Source: Mucilaginibacter flavidus
GTDB lineage: Bacteria; Bacteroidota; Bacteroidia; Sphingobacteriales; Sphingobacteriaceae
Assembly: GCF_024055575.1 (NCBI RefSeq)
Contig: NZ_JAMXOE010000001.1
Coordinates: 1-64,000, forward strand
Length of the DNA: 64,000 bases
Reading direction: 5' to 3'
The notes beneath the pieces were generated by a model. The model was not told where the DNA came from. It saw only the letters and a program-made list of their open reading frames with translations, and made no database searches. Of this stretch, positions 29,018 to 38,154 are shown piece by piece. Both the position numbers and the translations under genes were made by a program. Numbering within the stretch: the first letter of the stretch is position 1; each line of letters opens with the position of its first letter.

Positions 29018-29150
29018 TTTTATTATTCATTGGTCTGTTTTGTTCATTGGTTCAGTGGTTCATTAGTTCATTGGTCTGCTTTGACAACCGTTATGCAGGC
29101 CTGTCAAACTTTTCACCAATGAACCAGTGAACAAATGAACTAGTGAACCA
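29018..29150. repeat. Word-type palindrome (GTTCATTGG / CCAATGAAC)
   Basis: Left arm: repeated TTCATTGGT(C/T), TTCAGTGGTTCATTAG. Right arm: CACCAATGAACCAGTGAACAAATG and AACTAGTGAACC. Together they fill the spacer between the GH13 stop and the MFS start and end 2 bp from the GH13 stop codon. It could slow or end transcription, or act as an mRNA stabiliser between two co-transcribed genes. Confidence 0.65.
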
Positions 29151-29151
29151 A

Positions 29152-30975
29152 CTAAAACTCCAGCAGCATCCCGCTTGCGGCAGGAAGCTTAATTGTTACT
29201 CCATCATTTATGTCGTGGCTGAAAAATTTTGCCCCGCTTAAAATATCGGTAAATTCCACCGATGTGTTTATCTGCAGCTTATGGCGCAAGTCATCGGGGA
29301 GTTTTACAATAATATTTTGTTCTGAACGGTTAAAATTGGCAATTACTAATATACGTTGTTTGGCGGTATACCGGGCAAAAATGTAAAGCTTTGTGTTAAA
29401 GCCCGGTTGGTGCTCATTGGCTACCATCAATTCATAAAAACTACCTGAGTTTAACGCTTCATTATTATGCACCACATTTAATAAATTGCTGTAAAAGTTA
29501 CGCAGGCTTTTTTGCTCTTCGGATAATTGTCCGCCATCGAATTTGCCGTTGTTAACCCACTTCTGGTGTTCGGGCACTCCCCAATAATCAAATATAGTGG
29601 TGCGACCGTCATCACCGCCAAAACCTTCTGCCCCGGCACCGGGTTCACCAACTTCCTGGCCGCTGTAAACCATAACGGGTCCGGTAGCTAAAGTTGCGGT
29701 TACCACCATGCCAGGTACTGCATACCATGGATTGCCGGCAAAATCGCGCGAGGCTATGCGCTGCTCGTCGTGGTTTTCCATAAAGCGTAGCATGTGCTCG
29801 TCGATGCCATTGCTGTCGTTATGCCAAACTTGGTTAATATCCCAGGTAGTGGCATTTGGTTGGTCGCACGTTAAGCGACGGATGGCCTCGTAAAGGCCAA
29901 CTTTATCATATAAGTAGTCGAACTTTCCGGTGTTGATATATTTGCTGTAAAGTGTGCTGTTATAAGCTTCGCCGATAAAAACAAGCCCTGGGTGTTCTGC
30001 CTTTAGCTTCGGAATTACCCAGCCCCAAAACTCGAAGGGCACCATTTCCACCATATCGCAACGGAAACCATCGACGCCCTTAGCGGCCCAGAAATTCAGG
30101 ATATCATACATCTTGTTCCAAAGCTGGGGTATCGGGTCGAAGTGCGGGGTACGGTTATTTTGGTAATCAACCCCATAGTTTAACTTCATGGTTTCAAACC
30201 AATCGTTTATCGAGGGAGAGGCCGAAAACACATCGTTGCCAGTTGCTTTTGCGGGATGCTCGTCAAATTTGCCATCTTTTAGCGGGCTCTTAAACTCATC
30301 GCCTCCCGGATTGTAGCCACCGGGAACCTCCAAGTGCTGGTTTGGCATATAGTAAAAATCGTTCTTAGCACTAAAAGCTTGCGTTGTATCATCGTCCTGT
30401 CCAAAATCCCTCACCCCTGCCGGCTTTACGTCTGAGCCATAGGTGCGGGCCACGTGGTTGGGAACGCAATCCATAATTACTTTCAGACCATTTGCATGAG
30501 TGCGTTTAATCAGGGCCTCATATTCGCGCACGCGGTTTTTAACGTCGACGGCCAAATCAGGATCGATATCGTAGTAATCCTTTATGGCATATGGTGAGCC
30601 GGCACGGCCTTTTACAATGTCCGGGTCATCAGCCTTAATGCCGAAGGCGGAATAATCCGTCATGGTTGCATGCTCTATCACACCAGTAAACCAAACATGC
30701 GTAAAGCCCATCTTTTTTATTTCCTGCAGGGCCTTGTCGTTAATATCGTTCAGCTTACCAACCCCATTTTCTACAATCGAGCCGTTCGGCTTGTTCACTG
30801 TTTTGGTGTTGCCAAATAAGCGGGGCAGCATTTGGTATATTATAAGTTTATTATTGGCTGATGGTTGTTCCATTTTTTTTGTTCGCGCCTTTTGCCTTAC
30901 CTGCGAAATTGTGCTTAATGGCATCAATAATACCAAAATTACAGCTACAAAATTCGTGGGTTTGGCATTCAGCAT
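29152..30975 (-). CDS. Secreted GH13 alpha-amylase family enzyme
   Basis: The 607 residues have a signal peptide (hydrophobic VAVILVLLMPLSTI, cleavage near SQ). Conserved GH13 regions: DCVPNH, GFRCDM with nucleophile D307, FIGEAY with acid E336, and ENHDEQ with D403. A C-terminal beta domain ends in PAASGMLLEF. It hydrolyses alpha-1,4-glucan outside the cytoplasm, giving short maltodextrins. It is 11 bp after the GH65 gene. Confidence 0.92.
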   Translation of the reverse strand: MLNAKPTNFVAVILVLLMPLSTISQVRQKARTKKMEQPSANNKLIIYQMLPRLFGNTKTVNKPNGSIVENGVGKLNDINDKALQEIKKMGFTHVWFTGVIEHATMTDYSAFGIKADDPDIVKGRAGSPYAIKDYYDIDPDLAVDVKNRVREYEALIKRTHANGLKVIMDCVPNHVARTYGSDVKPAGVRDFGQDDDTTQAFSAKNDFYYMPNQHLEVPGGYNPGGDEFKSPLKDGKFDEHPAKATGNDVFSASPSINDWFETMKLNYGVDYQNNRTPHFDPIPQLWNKMYDILNFWAAKGVDGFRCDMVEMVPFEFWGWVIPKLKAEHPGLVFIGEAYNSTLYSKYINTGKFDYLYDKVGLYEAIRRLTCDQPNATTWDINQVWHNDSNGIDEHMLRFMENHDEQRIASRDFAGNPWYAVPGMVVTATLATGPVMVYSGQEVGEPGAGAEGFGGDDGRTTIFDYWGVPEHQKWVNNGKFDGGQLSEEQKSLRNFYSNLLNVVHNNEALNSGSFYELMVANEHQPGFNTKLYIFARYTAKQRILVIANFNRSEQNIIVKLPDDLRHKLQINTSVEFTDILSGAKFFSHDINDGVTIKLPAASGMLLEF

Positions 30976-30986
30976 AAATTCATCAT

Positions 30987-33296
30987 TTATGCCTCAATCA
31001 ATAATTCGTCATTTGCCTTTACCACCTGCTCTTTATCGTGGATTAGTACAGAAGTAGAGTTACCCGACAGGTTCTTTATCTGTACACCGTCCTTGCTCAC
31101 CTTAATATTCAGCACCGCGCCGCGGAAACCGATATGGAAAGAGAACGATTTCCATTTACCCGGCAAAAACGGCTGGAACGACAGCTTGCCATCCTTCACG
31201 CGCATACCGCCAAAACCTTCAACTACGGCCATCCAGGTGCCGGCCATCGAGGTGATATGGCAACCGTCTTCAGTATCGTTGTTGTAATCGTCCAAATCCA
31301 AACGCGCAGTGCGTAAATAAAACTCGTAGGCGCGTTCTTCGTCACCCAATTTTGCAGCTAAAATAGCATGCACACAAGGCGATAGCGATGATTCATGAAC
31401 TGTACGCGGCTCATAAAAATCGAAATTGCGGCGGATGGTTTCCAAATCATAATCGCCCTCAAAAAAGTAGATACCCTGCAAAACATCGGCTTGCTTAATG
31501 TAGCATGAGCGCAGTATCCGGTCCCAACTCCATTTTTGGTTGATGGGGCGGTCGGCAGCAGGCAAATCTTTTACTAATATCTGTTCTTTATCAAGGTATC
31601 CGTCCTGCTGTAAAAACACCTGCTGCTTTTCGTCGTACGGATAGTACATTTTTGCAATGATATCCGCAAAACGGGTGGTTTCCTCGTCTTCGTTAAAGTT
31701 GATTTTGCTAACTAGCGCCGCATATTTTTCTGGTTCAGTTGCCTTAACTTTTTCAACAACCTCAATGGTATATTTCATGCACCAGGCAGCCAGCGTGCTG
31801 GTATACCAGTTGTTATTTACGTTGTTTTCGTACTCGTTTGGCCCGGTTACGCCCAGCATCACATATTGCTGGCGCTCGCCCGACCAATTAACCCTTTGCG
31901 ACCAGAACCTTGTAATTGCTATCAGCACTTCCAAACCATAATCGGCTAAATAAGCGTCATCGGCAGTGTACCTAACATAATTGAATATGGCATAGGCGAT
32001 AGCGCCATTGCGGTGTATTTCTTCAAATGTTATTTCCCACTCGTTATGGCATTCGGTGCCATCCATGGTAACCATAGGGTACAGCGCGGCCCCGTTGGTA
32101 AAACCAAGCAGTTTTGCATTATCAATGGCTTTACCCAGTTGTTTGTAGCGGTAAAGCAACAGGTTTTTGGTTACCTTTTGGTCGGCTGTCGACAGGTAAA
32201 AAGGGACACAATAAGCCTCGGTATCCCAATAGGTTGAGCCACCGTATTTTTCGCCGGTAAAACCTTTGGGGCCGATGTTCAAGCGGTCATCCTCGCCAGT
32301 ATAGGTTTGGTTAAGCTGGAAAATATTAAAGCGGATGGCCTGCTGTGCAGAGGCATCGCCCTCGATAATGATATCGTTCATTTTCCATTTTTCGGCCCAG
32401 GCTGCGGCCTGTTCGGCCAGCATAGTATCAAAGCCTTTGGTGGTGATACGCGATAAAGTATCTTTTAATTTGGCAGGCAAATCAGCCGCCGCATAGTTTT
32501 GCGACGACAAGTTTGCAGCATATTTTATAATGCTGATGCTTTGCCCTTCGGTTGCCTGTAATTTAAATTTCGCAGCTATGTATTTTTCTTTGGTGACTGC
32601 CTGGGTATTCAATTTCACGGCTTCATCGCCCTGGAAAACCCTGATAAGCATACCGGTTGCTACTTCGAAACCTGTTTTTTTGGTACGCAATTGGATAAAA
32701 CCGCCGTCGTTCCAGCTTTCTTTTTTTATTTCGTCCCAGAACTTCTCGTCGTAGTTGGAATCTTTGTTTATAACATCACCATCAATGAAAGTGGTAATGG
32801 TTAAATGCCCGCTGAAGTTTTGAGGAGTGATGGTATATTTTATCGCACCGGCCTCATCGTCGGCCATGCTGCAAAAACGGATAGCCTCAACTTCAACAAT
32901 TTTACCACCGGTTGTTTTTGCAGTGAAATTTCTTTTTAGATAGCCCGCCTGCATGTTCAGCTCGCGACGGAATTGCAGTACTTCGCATTTAGCCAAATCC
33001 AAAGTTTCGCCATCAATGTTGATGTCGATACCTATCCAGTTGGCAGCGTTGAGTACTTTGGCAAAGTATTCGGGATAGCCATTTTTCCACCAGCCCACGC
33101 GGGTTTTATCGGGGTAATAAACACCTGCAACATAATTACCCTGCAGCGTTTCGCCGCTATAGGCTTCCTCGAAGTTTGCCCGCTGGCCCATGCGGCCATT
33201 GCCCAGGCTAAAAATACTTTCAGATATTTTATTATGATGCGGGTTAAAACCTTCTTCTATGATCTTCCACTCATCAACTGCAATGTAGTCCTTCAT
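30987..33296 (-). CDS. GH65 glycoside phosphorylase (maltose phosphorylase-like)
   Basis: The 769 residues start with the GH65 N-terminal beta-sandwich (ESIFSLGNGRMGQRANFEE) and continue into the (alpha/alpha)6 barrel. The general acid is E488 in TGPNEY, the same motif and nearly the same number as in Lactobacillus brevis maltose phosphorylase. No signal peptide, so cytosolic. It splits maltose with phosphate into glucose and beta-glucose-1-phosphate; kojibiose or trehalose as substrates cannot be excluded. The beta-phosphoglucomutase gene next door fits this product. Confidence 0.92.
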   Translation of the reverse strand: MKDYIAVDEWKIIEEGFNPHHNKISESIFSLGNGRMGQRANFEEAYSGETLQGNYVAGVYYPDKTRVGWWKNGYPEYFAKVLNAANWIGIDINIDGETLDLAKCEVLQFRRELNMQAGYLKRNFTAKTTGGKIVEVEAIRFCSMADDEAGAIKYTITPQNFSGHLTITTFIDGDVINKDSNYDEKFWDEIKKESWNDGGFIQLRTKKTGFEVATGMLIRVFQGDEAVKLNTQAVTKEKYIAAKFKLQATEGQSISIIKYAANLSSQNYAAADLPAKLKDTLSRITTKGFDTMLAEQAAAWAEKWKMNDIIIEGDASAQQAIRFNIFQLNQTYTGEDDRLNIGPKGFTGEKYGGSTYWDTEAYCVPFYLSTADQKVTKNLLLYRYKQLGKAIDNAKLLGFTNGAALYPMVTMDGTECHNEWEITFEEIHRNGAIAYAIFNYVRYTADDAYLADYGLEVLIAITRFWSQRVNWSGERQQYVMLGVTGPNEYENNVNNNWYTSTLAAWCMKYTIEVVEKVKATEPEKYAALVSKINFNEDEETTRFADIIAKMYYPYDEKQQVFLQQDGYLDKEQILVKDLPAADRPINQKWSWDRILRSCYIKQADVLQGIYFFEGDYDLETIRRNFDFYEPRTVHESSLSPCVHAILAAKLGDEERAYEFYLRTARLDLDDYNNDTEDGCHITSMAGTWMAVVEGFGGMRVKDGKLSFQPFLPGKWKSFSFHIGFRGAVLNIKVSKDGVQIKNLSGNSTSVLIHDKEQVVKANDELLIEA

Positions 33297-33346
33297 TCTT
33301 TATTGTAATAATGTATTTCAGTCAAAATCTTTATTCAAGCTTGTCT

Positions 33347-33442
33347 TTGCGAGGAACGAAGCAATCTCGTCGCCTTGCTTATTCATCATGTATCTTCGCC
33401 CTGTATGGCGGCGACGAGGTTGCTTCGTCGTACCTCCTCGCA
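33347..33442. repeat. TTGCGAGGAACGAAGC inverted repeat
   Basis: TTGCGAGGAACGAAGCAATC and TCGTCGCC (33347-33374) pair with GGCGACGA-GGTTGCTTCGT and CCTCGCAA (33410-33442), with one 6-base insertion. This palindrome family is widespread in Bacteroidota intergenic DNA (recalled, not searched). A second member with the same outer word but another core is at 40826-40978. Confidence 0.72.
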
Positions 33443-33496
33443 ATGACAAAGTTTTTTATAACTCAAGTTTGTTATAATTCGAGTTTTTTAAATGTT

Positions 33497-34147
33497 TTAC
33501 AACCTGTGCAACAATTCCAAACTCATCTTATCCAGCCCACTCAGCACTATATTAGCCTTATTCAGTACGGCTGGTTCACCAATACCCACTACCTTCATGC
33601 CGCCGTTTATAGCTGCTTCAACGCCTGCAATGGCATCTTCAAACACAACACATTCCGCGGAGCTTACCCCAAGTGCCTCGGCGCCTTTTAAAAATACTTC
33701 AGGATCAGGTTTAGCTTTGCTTACGTGGTTGCCATCAACAATGGCATCAAACAAATGCGCCATGTTTATTTTAGCAAGTATGGTTGATGAATTTTTACTG
33801 GCCGAGCCCAGTGCCGTTTTTATCCCGGCAGCGCGGCAAGCCTCTAAAAATTCTTTGGCGCCCGGCAATATTTCGGCGGGTGTCATCTGGTTTATCATGT
33901 CGACATACCAGTTATTTTTCTGCGTAGCCAGTTCGGTTTGTTCTTCAGCGGTTTTGGTAACGTGGTTAAGTTCCAATATTATCTCCAGCGAACGTACGCG
34001 GCTAACGCCTTTCAGCAATTCATTGTCATGTTCGGTGAAGTTAAGGCCAATCTGATCGGCCAGGCGTTTCCAGGCTTTATAATGATAAACAGCCGTATCA
34101 ACTATCACACCGTCGAGGTCAAATATGCAGGCTTTAATAGTACTCAT
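33497..34147 (-). CDS. pgmB: Beta-phosphoglucomutase
   Basis: The ATG at 34147 (MSTIKACIF) is chosen; the longer frame would need a TTG at 34162. The 216 residues show HAD motif I FDLDGVIVDT, the cap, motif II GSASKNS, the lysine in HVSKAKPDPEVF and motif IV VFEDAIAGVEA. It turns beta-glucose-1-phosphate into glucose-6-phosphate via a phospho-aspartate. The gene lies between SusA-like GH13 and GH65 and completes the phosphorolytic maltose pathway. Confidence 0.93.
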   Translation of the reverse strand: MSTIKACIFDLDGVIVDTAVYHYKAWKRLADQIGLNFTEHDNELLKGVSRVRSLEIILELNHVTKTAEEQTELATQKNNWYVDMINQMTPAEILPGAKEFLEACRAAGIKTALGSASKNSSTILAKINMAHLFDAIVDGNHVSKAKPDPEVFLKGAEALGVSSAECVVFEDAIAGVEAAINGGMKVVGIGEPAVLNKANIVLSGLDKMSLELLHRL

Positions 34148-34300
34148 TTTTTTAGTTGGCAAATTTAATTAATTAGGGCATAGTTACTTACACATTTTGC
34201 GGCGACAACTATTTTTACGAATTCCCTAATTAACGGTTCAAAAATCATCGTTCAATTGTTAAATCCTAAATTACTTAGGCTCATTTTATTATGTATCACT

Positions 34301-34406
34301 CGCCTCACCCTGCCCTCTCCAAAGGAGAGGGTTCAAAAAGAGCGCAGCTAAGTCCTCTCCTTTGGAGAGGATTATTACATGAGGGCTGCGCCGTTTAGGT
34401 GAGGCG
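34301..34406. repeat. CGCCTCAC palindromic element, copy 1
   Basis: The 106-bp element has perfect 8-bp ends CGCCTCAC/GTGAGGCG. Inside are two nested palindromes CCTCTCC-AAA-GGAGAGG and CCTCTCC-TTT-GGAGAGG, and the word CATGAGGGCTGCGCCGTTTA. A second full copy in opposite orientation is at 42651-42769 and a half copy at 278-296. No coding capacity, so a MITE-like or REP-like mobile palindrome. Confidence 0.75.
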
Positions 34407-34418
34407 AACCCATCCTGC

Positions 34419-36272
34419 TTATTTATCCCCCAGCTCCAAAACCAAAGTCGATTTTGGGCCGACAGTGAGCTTCGACAAATCCAAACTTTCGCCGGTGATA
34501 ACGTTTTTTGCAGTTTTTACATTTTTTATCCGTTCGTCGTAACGGGCGGTTGGGGTGGTTACTTCTTTATCATTGCTGTTGTAAACCACCATTACCGTTT
34601 TTTTGGCATCGTACCTGAAGTACACGTATATGCCATACTCCGGCAGGTATTGCATCATTTTACCGTTGTGTAAAACAGGGGTGTTTTTACGATAGTTGGC
34701 CAGTTTGCGCACATAGTTAAAGGCATCGTTTTCCTTGTCGTTGCGGCCATCAGCAGTAAACTTATTGTTTTTATCACCATTCCATCCGCCGGGGAAATCC
34801 TCACGCACCAGGCCGTCGGGGTTTGAGTAATTTTTCATCAGGATCTCATCACCATAATACATTTGCGGCACACCGCGCAGCGTCATCAGCATAGCCATCG
34901 CCGATTTGTATTTATTAATGTCTTCGCCCACCATTGATAGCGCACGGCTCATATCGTGGTTATCTAAAAATATGGTGTTACGGGTAACGTCCTGGTACAT
35001 AAAATCCTGCGCGATGGTGGTGTACAGGTGGGTAACGCCGTTATCCCAGCCGTCGTGGCCATTCAACGCCTCATAAATGGCATCTTTAACAGCGCCATCG
35101 GTTATTGCAGGCAGGTGGGTATCAAAGCCACGGTTAATGGTGTTCCCCTCGGTGAAGTAGGCCTGCGTGTAAGGTAGCGGCGTGAGTACCTCGCCGAATA
35201 TTGTCATCTTCGGAAATTCAGCTTTCACATCAAGCGCCCATTTAGCCATGTAGGCTGGGTCGTTGTACGGGTAAGTATCAAGCCTCAGTCCATCAACACC
35301 GGCGTATTCAATCCACCAGATATGGTTTTGGGTCAGGAAGTTTTGAACGTAAGGGTTGTTTTGGTTCATATCCGCCATACGGTGGTCAAACCAGCCGTCA
35401 AGCATCAGTTTACGGTCAATCGCCGATGCGTGGGGGTCCATCACAGCCTCATATTTAAAGTTCGACCTTGTATATTTGGGCCATTGGTGCACCCAGCTTT
35501 TCATTGGCATATCCAAAATGGTGTAGCCTTCGGTTCCGGCGTGGTTGTGCACCAGATCCATCACCACCTTCATGCCCATGGCGTGGCATTTATCTACAAA
35601 TTGTTTATACAATGCATTGGTGCCATAACGGGCGTCAATTTTATAATGGTCGGTAACCGCATAGCCGTGGTATGACGCATGAGGTTCATCATTTTCAATA
35701 GCCGGGGTAAGCCATATTGAGGTAACGCCAAGGTCTTTCAAATAATCAAGGTGATTAATAATCCCCTGCAAGTCCCCGCCATGGCGGCTGAACATCGAAT
35801 CGCGGTGGATGCCCTGCTCGCGCATATTATTAAACGAGTCGTTTGCCAGGTCGCCGTTTGCAAAGCGGTCGGGCATTATCAGGTACATTAAATCTTTGGT
35901 GGTAACACCTTGCGCGCGGTTGGGCGAATGGTCGCGGGCCTTCAGCGCATAACTATAAATTAACGGCTTTTCACCGGCTTTAAGAAACTTTATCGGGAAC
36001 GTTCCCGGTGTAGTACCCGAAGAAACGCGTAAATCGAGGAATAAGTAATTAGGATTTTCAACTTTATGCACCGCAACCAGCTTTACACCGGGGTAGTTTA
36101 GCTCCACTTTGCGGGCGGCAATGTTGTTGCCATGCACTATCAATTGAACATTAGGATTCTGCATCCCAACCCACCAAAACATGGGTTCTACGCGTTCCAG
36201 CGCAGGAACTTGCGCAAATGAGCCCATTGCCATACACAGGCAGCAAGCCGTAAAAAACAATACTTTTTTCAT
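34419..36272 (-). CDS. Secreted neopullulanase/cyclomaltodextrinase-like GH13 (SusA-like)
   Basis: The 617 residues have a signal peptide ending in SFAQ. An N-terminal beta domain (20-125) precedes YLIMPDRFANGD. GH13 residues: D332 in GLRLDTYPY, E361 in FGEVLTP and D440 in LDNHDMSR. A C-terminal beta domain closes the chain. Enzymes of this type degrade cyclodextrin, pullulan and maltodextrins in the periplasm, as SusA does. It is the first gene of the minus-strand maltose block, with 271 bp (holding a palindromic element) before pgmB. Confidence 0.9.
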   Translation of the reverse strand: MKKVLFFTACCLCMAMGSFAQVPALERVEPMFWWVGMQNPNVQLIVHGNNIAARKVELNYPGVKLVAVHKVENPNYLFLDLRVSSGTTPGTFPIKFLKAGEKPLIYSYALKARDHSPNRAQGVTTKDLMYLIMPDRFANGDLANDSFNNMREQGIHRDSMFSRHGGDLQGIINHLDYLKDLGVTSIWLTPAIENDEPHASYHGYAVTDHYKIDARYGTNALYKQFVDKCHAMGMKVVMDLVHNHAGTEGYTILDMPMKSWVHQWPKYTRSNFKYEAVMDPHASAIDRKLMLDGWFDHRMADMNQNNPYVQNFLTQNHIWWIEYAGVDGLRLDTYPYNDPAYMAKWALDVKAEFPKMTIFGEVLTPLPYTQAYFTEGNTINRGFDTHLPAITDGAVKDAIYEALNGHDGWDNGVTHLYTTIAQDFMYQDVTRNTIFLDNHDMSRALSMVGEDINKYKSAMAMLMTLRGVPQMYYGDEILMKNYSNPDGLVREDFPGGWNGDKNNKFTADGRNDKENDAFNYVRKLANYRKNTPVLHNGKMMQYLPEYGIYVYFRYDAKKTVMVVYNSNDKEVTTPTARYDERIKNVKTAKNVITGESLDLSKLTVGPKSTLVLELGDK

Positions 36273-36331
36273 ACCAGGATTAACCAGACTATAATTGGAG
36301 GGGCCGACGAATTTTTCGGGCAGCCGCGTTT

Positions 36332-36339
36332 CAAATTTA
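36332..36339 (-). promoter_or_regulatory. -7 box of the SusA-like gene
   Basis: TAAATTTG on the minus strand fits the Bacteroidota consensus TAnnTTTG exactly. It gives a leader of about 50 nt. A clear TTTG -33 element was not found at the usual distance. Confidence 0.45.
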
Positions 36340-36426
36340 AAATAAAATTGATTCGTTGTATGGAAAATTGAAATTTAGTTTGGGAGAGGGATTTTGCTGT
36401 GAATAGCAATGTAATTTTAGTATAAG

Positions 36427-36711
36427 TTAAATCGTATCTTCTAATTCTTTCAATTCTTTTTGCTTGACCAAGCCTTCGGGGATATCGGGATAGAATTTGT
36501 TTAGCAGATGTTTTATTACTGATATACTTTCGATAGTTTGATAAGGGGGCATGGCAAGGCCATCAATGAGTTCGGACACCTGTTTTGCTTTAATTGCTTC
36601 GTACTGGTTTACAATTATCGGCAGACTGCTATTGGTTTTATGCAACAATATCATTTCCTCAGTTTTCCTGATGTTTTCAACGAGGTCTTTTAGATGATGA
36701 TTCCGTTTCAT
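36427..36711 (-). CDS. Hypothetical small helical protein
   Basis: The first ATG is at 36711 (MKRNHHLKDLV); the longer frame would start with TTG. The 94 residues are mostly helical and charged, without signal or membrane segments. I do not recognise a family. It stands alone, on the same strand as the SusA-like gene but upstream of its promoter region. Confidence 0.5.
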   Translation of the reverse strand: MKRNHHLKDLVENIRKTEEMILLHKTNSSLPIIVNQYEAIKAKQVSELIDGLAMPPYQTIESISVIKHLLNKFYPDIPEGLVKQKELKELEDTI

Positions 36712-36834
36712 GATAAACAAATTTAAGCAATAATTTCGTAGCGGCGTATCGAATGCGCCCCGGTAATACTGGGATTATAAATAAATGATCATCAGCGTGG
36801 TGGCGAGGGCTTATGCTATAAGCCCCTACACTTC

Positions 36835-37007
36835 TGTAGGTTGCGGAACTGTCGTTTTGTTCACGCAGGGCGGTGCCCTGCGCTGGCAAGTTTGACCCAT
36901 TCAGGGTCAGGAGGAATACTTTCAATTGGATTCCTAAGCCTGAAAGGCTTCAATATATCAGCGCAGGTCAACTGCCTGCGCGAAACTGCAAGGGTCAATC
37001 ACGCCCA
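36835..37007. repeat. GCGCAGG-type palindromic repeat region
   Basis: It contains CACGCAGGGCGGTGCCCTGCGCTGG, the hairpin-like TTGACCCATTCAGGGTCA, and ATCAGCGCAGG-TCAACT-GCCTGCGCG. The last word matches the structure at 45995-46017 (ATTAGCGCAGG-TCGCAGG-CCTGCGCG), so both belong to one dispersed family. No gene is visible here. Confidence 0.55.
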
Positions 37008-37598
37008 TCATTCAAACCTCTTCAAATAAACCTCCAATGGCTCCATTCCCATCTTTTTCCTCAATGCGTTAACCTGTTTAGGATATTTTAGCGGAAAAGG
37101 CGTTGCTTTATGGGTTTTAGGATTGGTGCGTACCTGCGTGCCGTAGATCTGCCTTTGCTTTTTGTTTACCAAAACCCTATCGGTTAGCAAGGCATACTCT
37201 TCCTTGCCGGCATTATTCTTCGCTACCTCAATTTTCATTAAAGCCAAAACTTGCTCCTGGAAAGAGATATCATCGTCGCAATGATCAACTATTGCCCAAA
37301 AATCTATCGACCACTCTCCTACCAGGCTAAAACCGGGATAGCCGTATTTTTTTATAATAGCCTTTGCTTTTATTTGGTTGAGACTGTCGGCTTCGGCCCA
37401 TTTTTTTTGAATGGTTTCTTCGCTGTAAGCGGATGGCTGCTGCTTCGCAAGCTTAGCCTCTTCTTTTCGCCAAAACTGGTCGTTCTTAAACATTGAATCT
37501 ATTTTTTGGATGAGCAGGGTATCATGCTTAGCTGTTTGGGCGGACGATTTTGCAGCGATGAAAATGCAGGATAAAATAATGAAGGTTGATATTTTCAT
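37008..37598 (-). CDS. Secreted DUF6624-like protein
   Basis: The 196 residues start with a signal peptide (MKISTFIILSCIFIA, cleavage near SSAQ). The middle has KYGYPGFSLVGEWSIDFWAIVDHCDDDISFQE and the later LLTDRVLVNKKQRQIYGTQV, a pattern of DUF6624 proteins. No catalytic role is known. It is divergent from the SRPBCC/ArsR pair, 118 bp away. Confidence 0.75.
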   Translation of the reverse strand: MKISTFIILSCIFIAAKSSAQTAKHDTLLIQKIDSMFKNDQFWRKEEAKLAKQQPSAYSEETIQKKWAEADSLNQIKAKAIIKKYGYPGFSLVGEWSIDFWAIVDHCDDDISFQEQVLALMKIEVAKNNAGKEEYALLTDRVLVNKKQRQIYGTQVRTNPKTHKATPFPLKYPKQVNALRKKMGMEPLEVYLKRFE

Positions 37599-37661
37599 TT
37601 TGACTTGATTGAAAACTAAAAATATAGTTTTTAAACTGAAGAAAAGAATATTATAAATTTA

Positions 37662-37710
37662 TTTGTGTAACCCAAACGTTACTTATATATTTGCGTAACC
37701 CATAAGTTAC
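37662..37710 (+). promoter_or_regulatory. Promoter with twin ArsR-type operators
   Basis: TTTG at 37662-37665 and TATATTTG at 37686-37693 are exact -33 and -7 elements with a 20-bp spacer. Two copies of GTAAC-N6-GTTAC lie at 37667-37682 and 37695-37710, one in the spacer and one on the expected start site, 28 bp apart. The mRNA leader would be only about 17 nt. The adjacent ArsR-type gene is the probable binder, giving autorepression. Confidence 0.72.
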
Positions 37711-37716
37711 GCGTTT

Positions 37717-38154
37717 ATGCAGCGAGACCTTGTTATTAAATGGCATTTTCCGCACCCTGCTGAAAAAGTTTGGGAGTGCCTTACCACGCCCGAGCTGATT
37801 AGCCAGTGGCTGATGAAAAACGATTTTAAACCCGTAGTGGGCCATAAATTTAACTTCCACACCAAACCAATTCCCAAAATGGGCTTCGATGGTATTGTTT
37901 ATTGCGAGGTAACGGAGATTGTACCCGGTAAAAAACTGGTTTACACCTGGAAAGGCGGATCTGCGCCGGATAATTTATCCCTCGATACCATATTAACATG
38001 GACCCTTACCCCGCGGGAAGATGGCACAGAATTGTTATTGGAACACAAGGGCTTTAAAGGGTTTAAAAACTATATTACGAGTATATTTATGGGCAGCGGC
38101 TGGCGCAAACATATTCCCGGCCGCATGGCCCAGGTTTTAAATGAAATGAAATGA
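37717..38154 (+). CDS. SRPBCC (AHSA1-like) domain protein
   Basis: The 145 residues show the START-like layout: KWHFPHPAEKVWECLTTPELISQWLM at the front, then GHKFNFHTKPIPKMGFDGIVYCEVTEIVPGKKL with strand pattern, and LLLEHKGFKGF before the C-terminal helix. Such proteins bind small hydrophobic ligands and are often paired with an ArsR regulator. Its stop overlaps the start of the ArsR gene by 4 bp (ATGA), so translation is coupled. Confidence 0.88.
   Translation: MQRDLVIKWHFPHPAEKVWECLTTPELISQWLMKNDFKPVVGHKFNFHTKPIPKMGFDGIVYCEVTEIVPGKKLVYTWKGGSAPDNLSLDTILTWTLTPREDGTELLLEHKGFKGFKNYITSIFMGSGWRKHIPGRMAQVLNEMK

Noticed and set aside
33311..33691. 126-codon plus-strand frame
   Set aside because: It runs through the TTGCGAGGAACGA palindrome and antisense to pgmB; a product of repeat DNA, not a gene.
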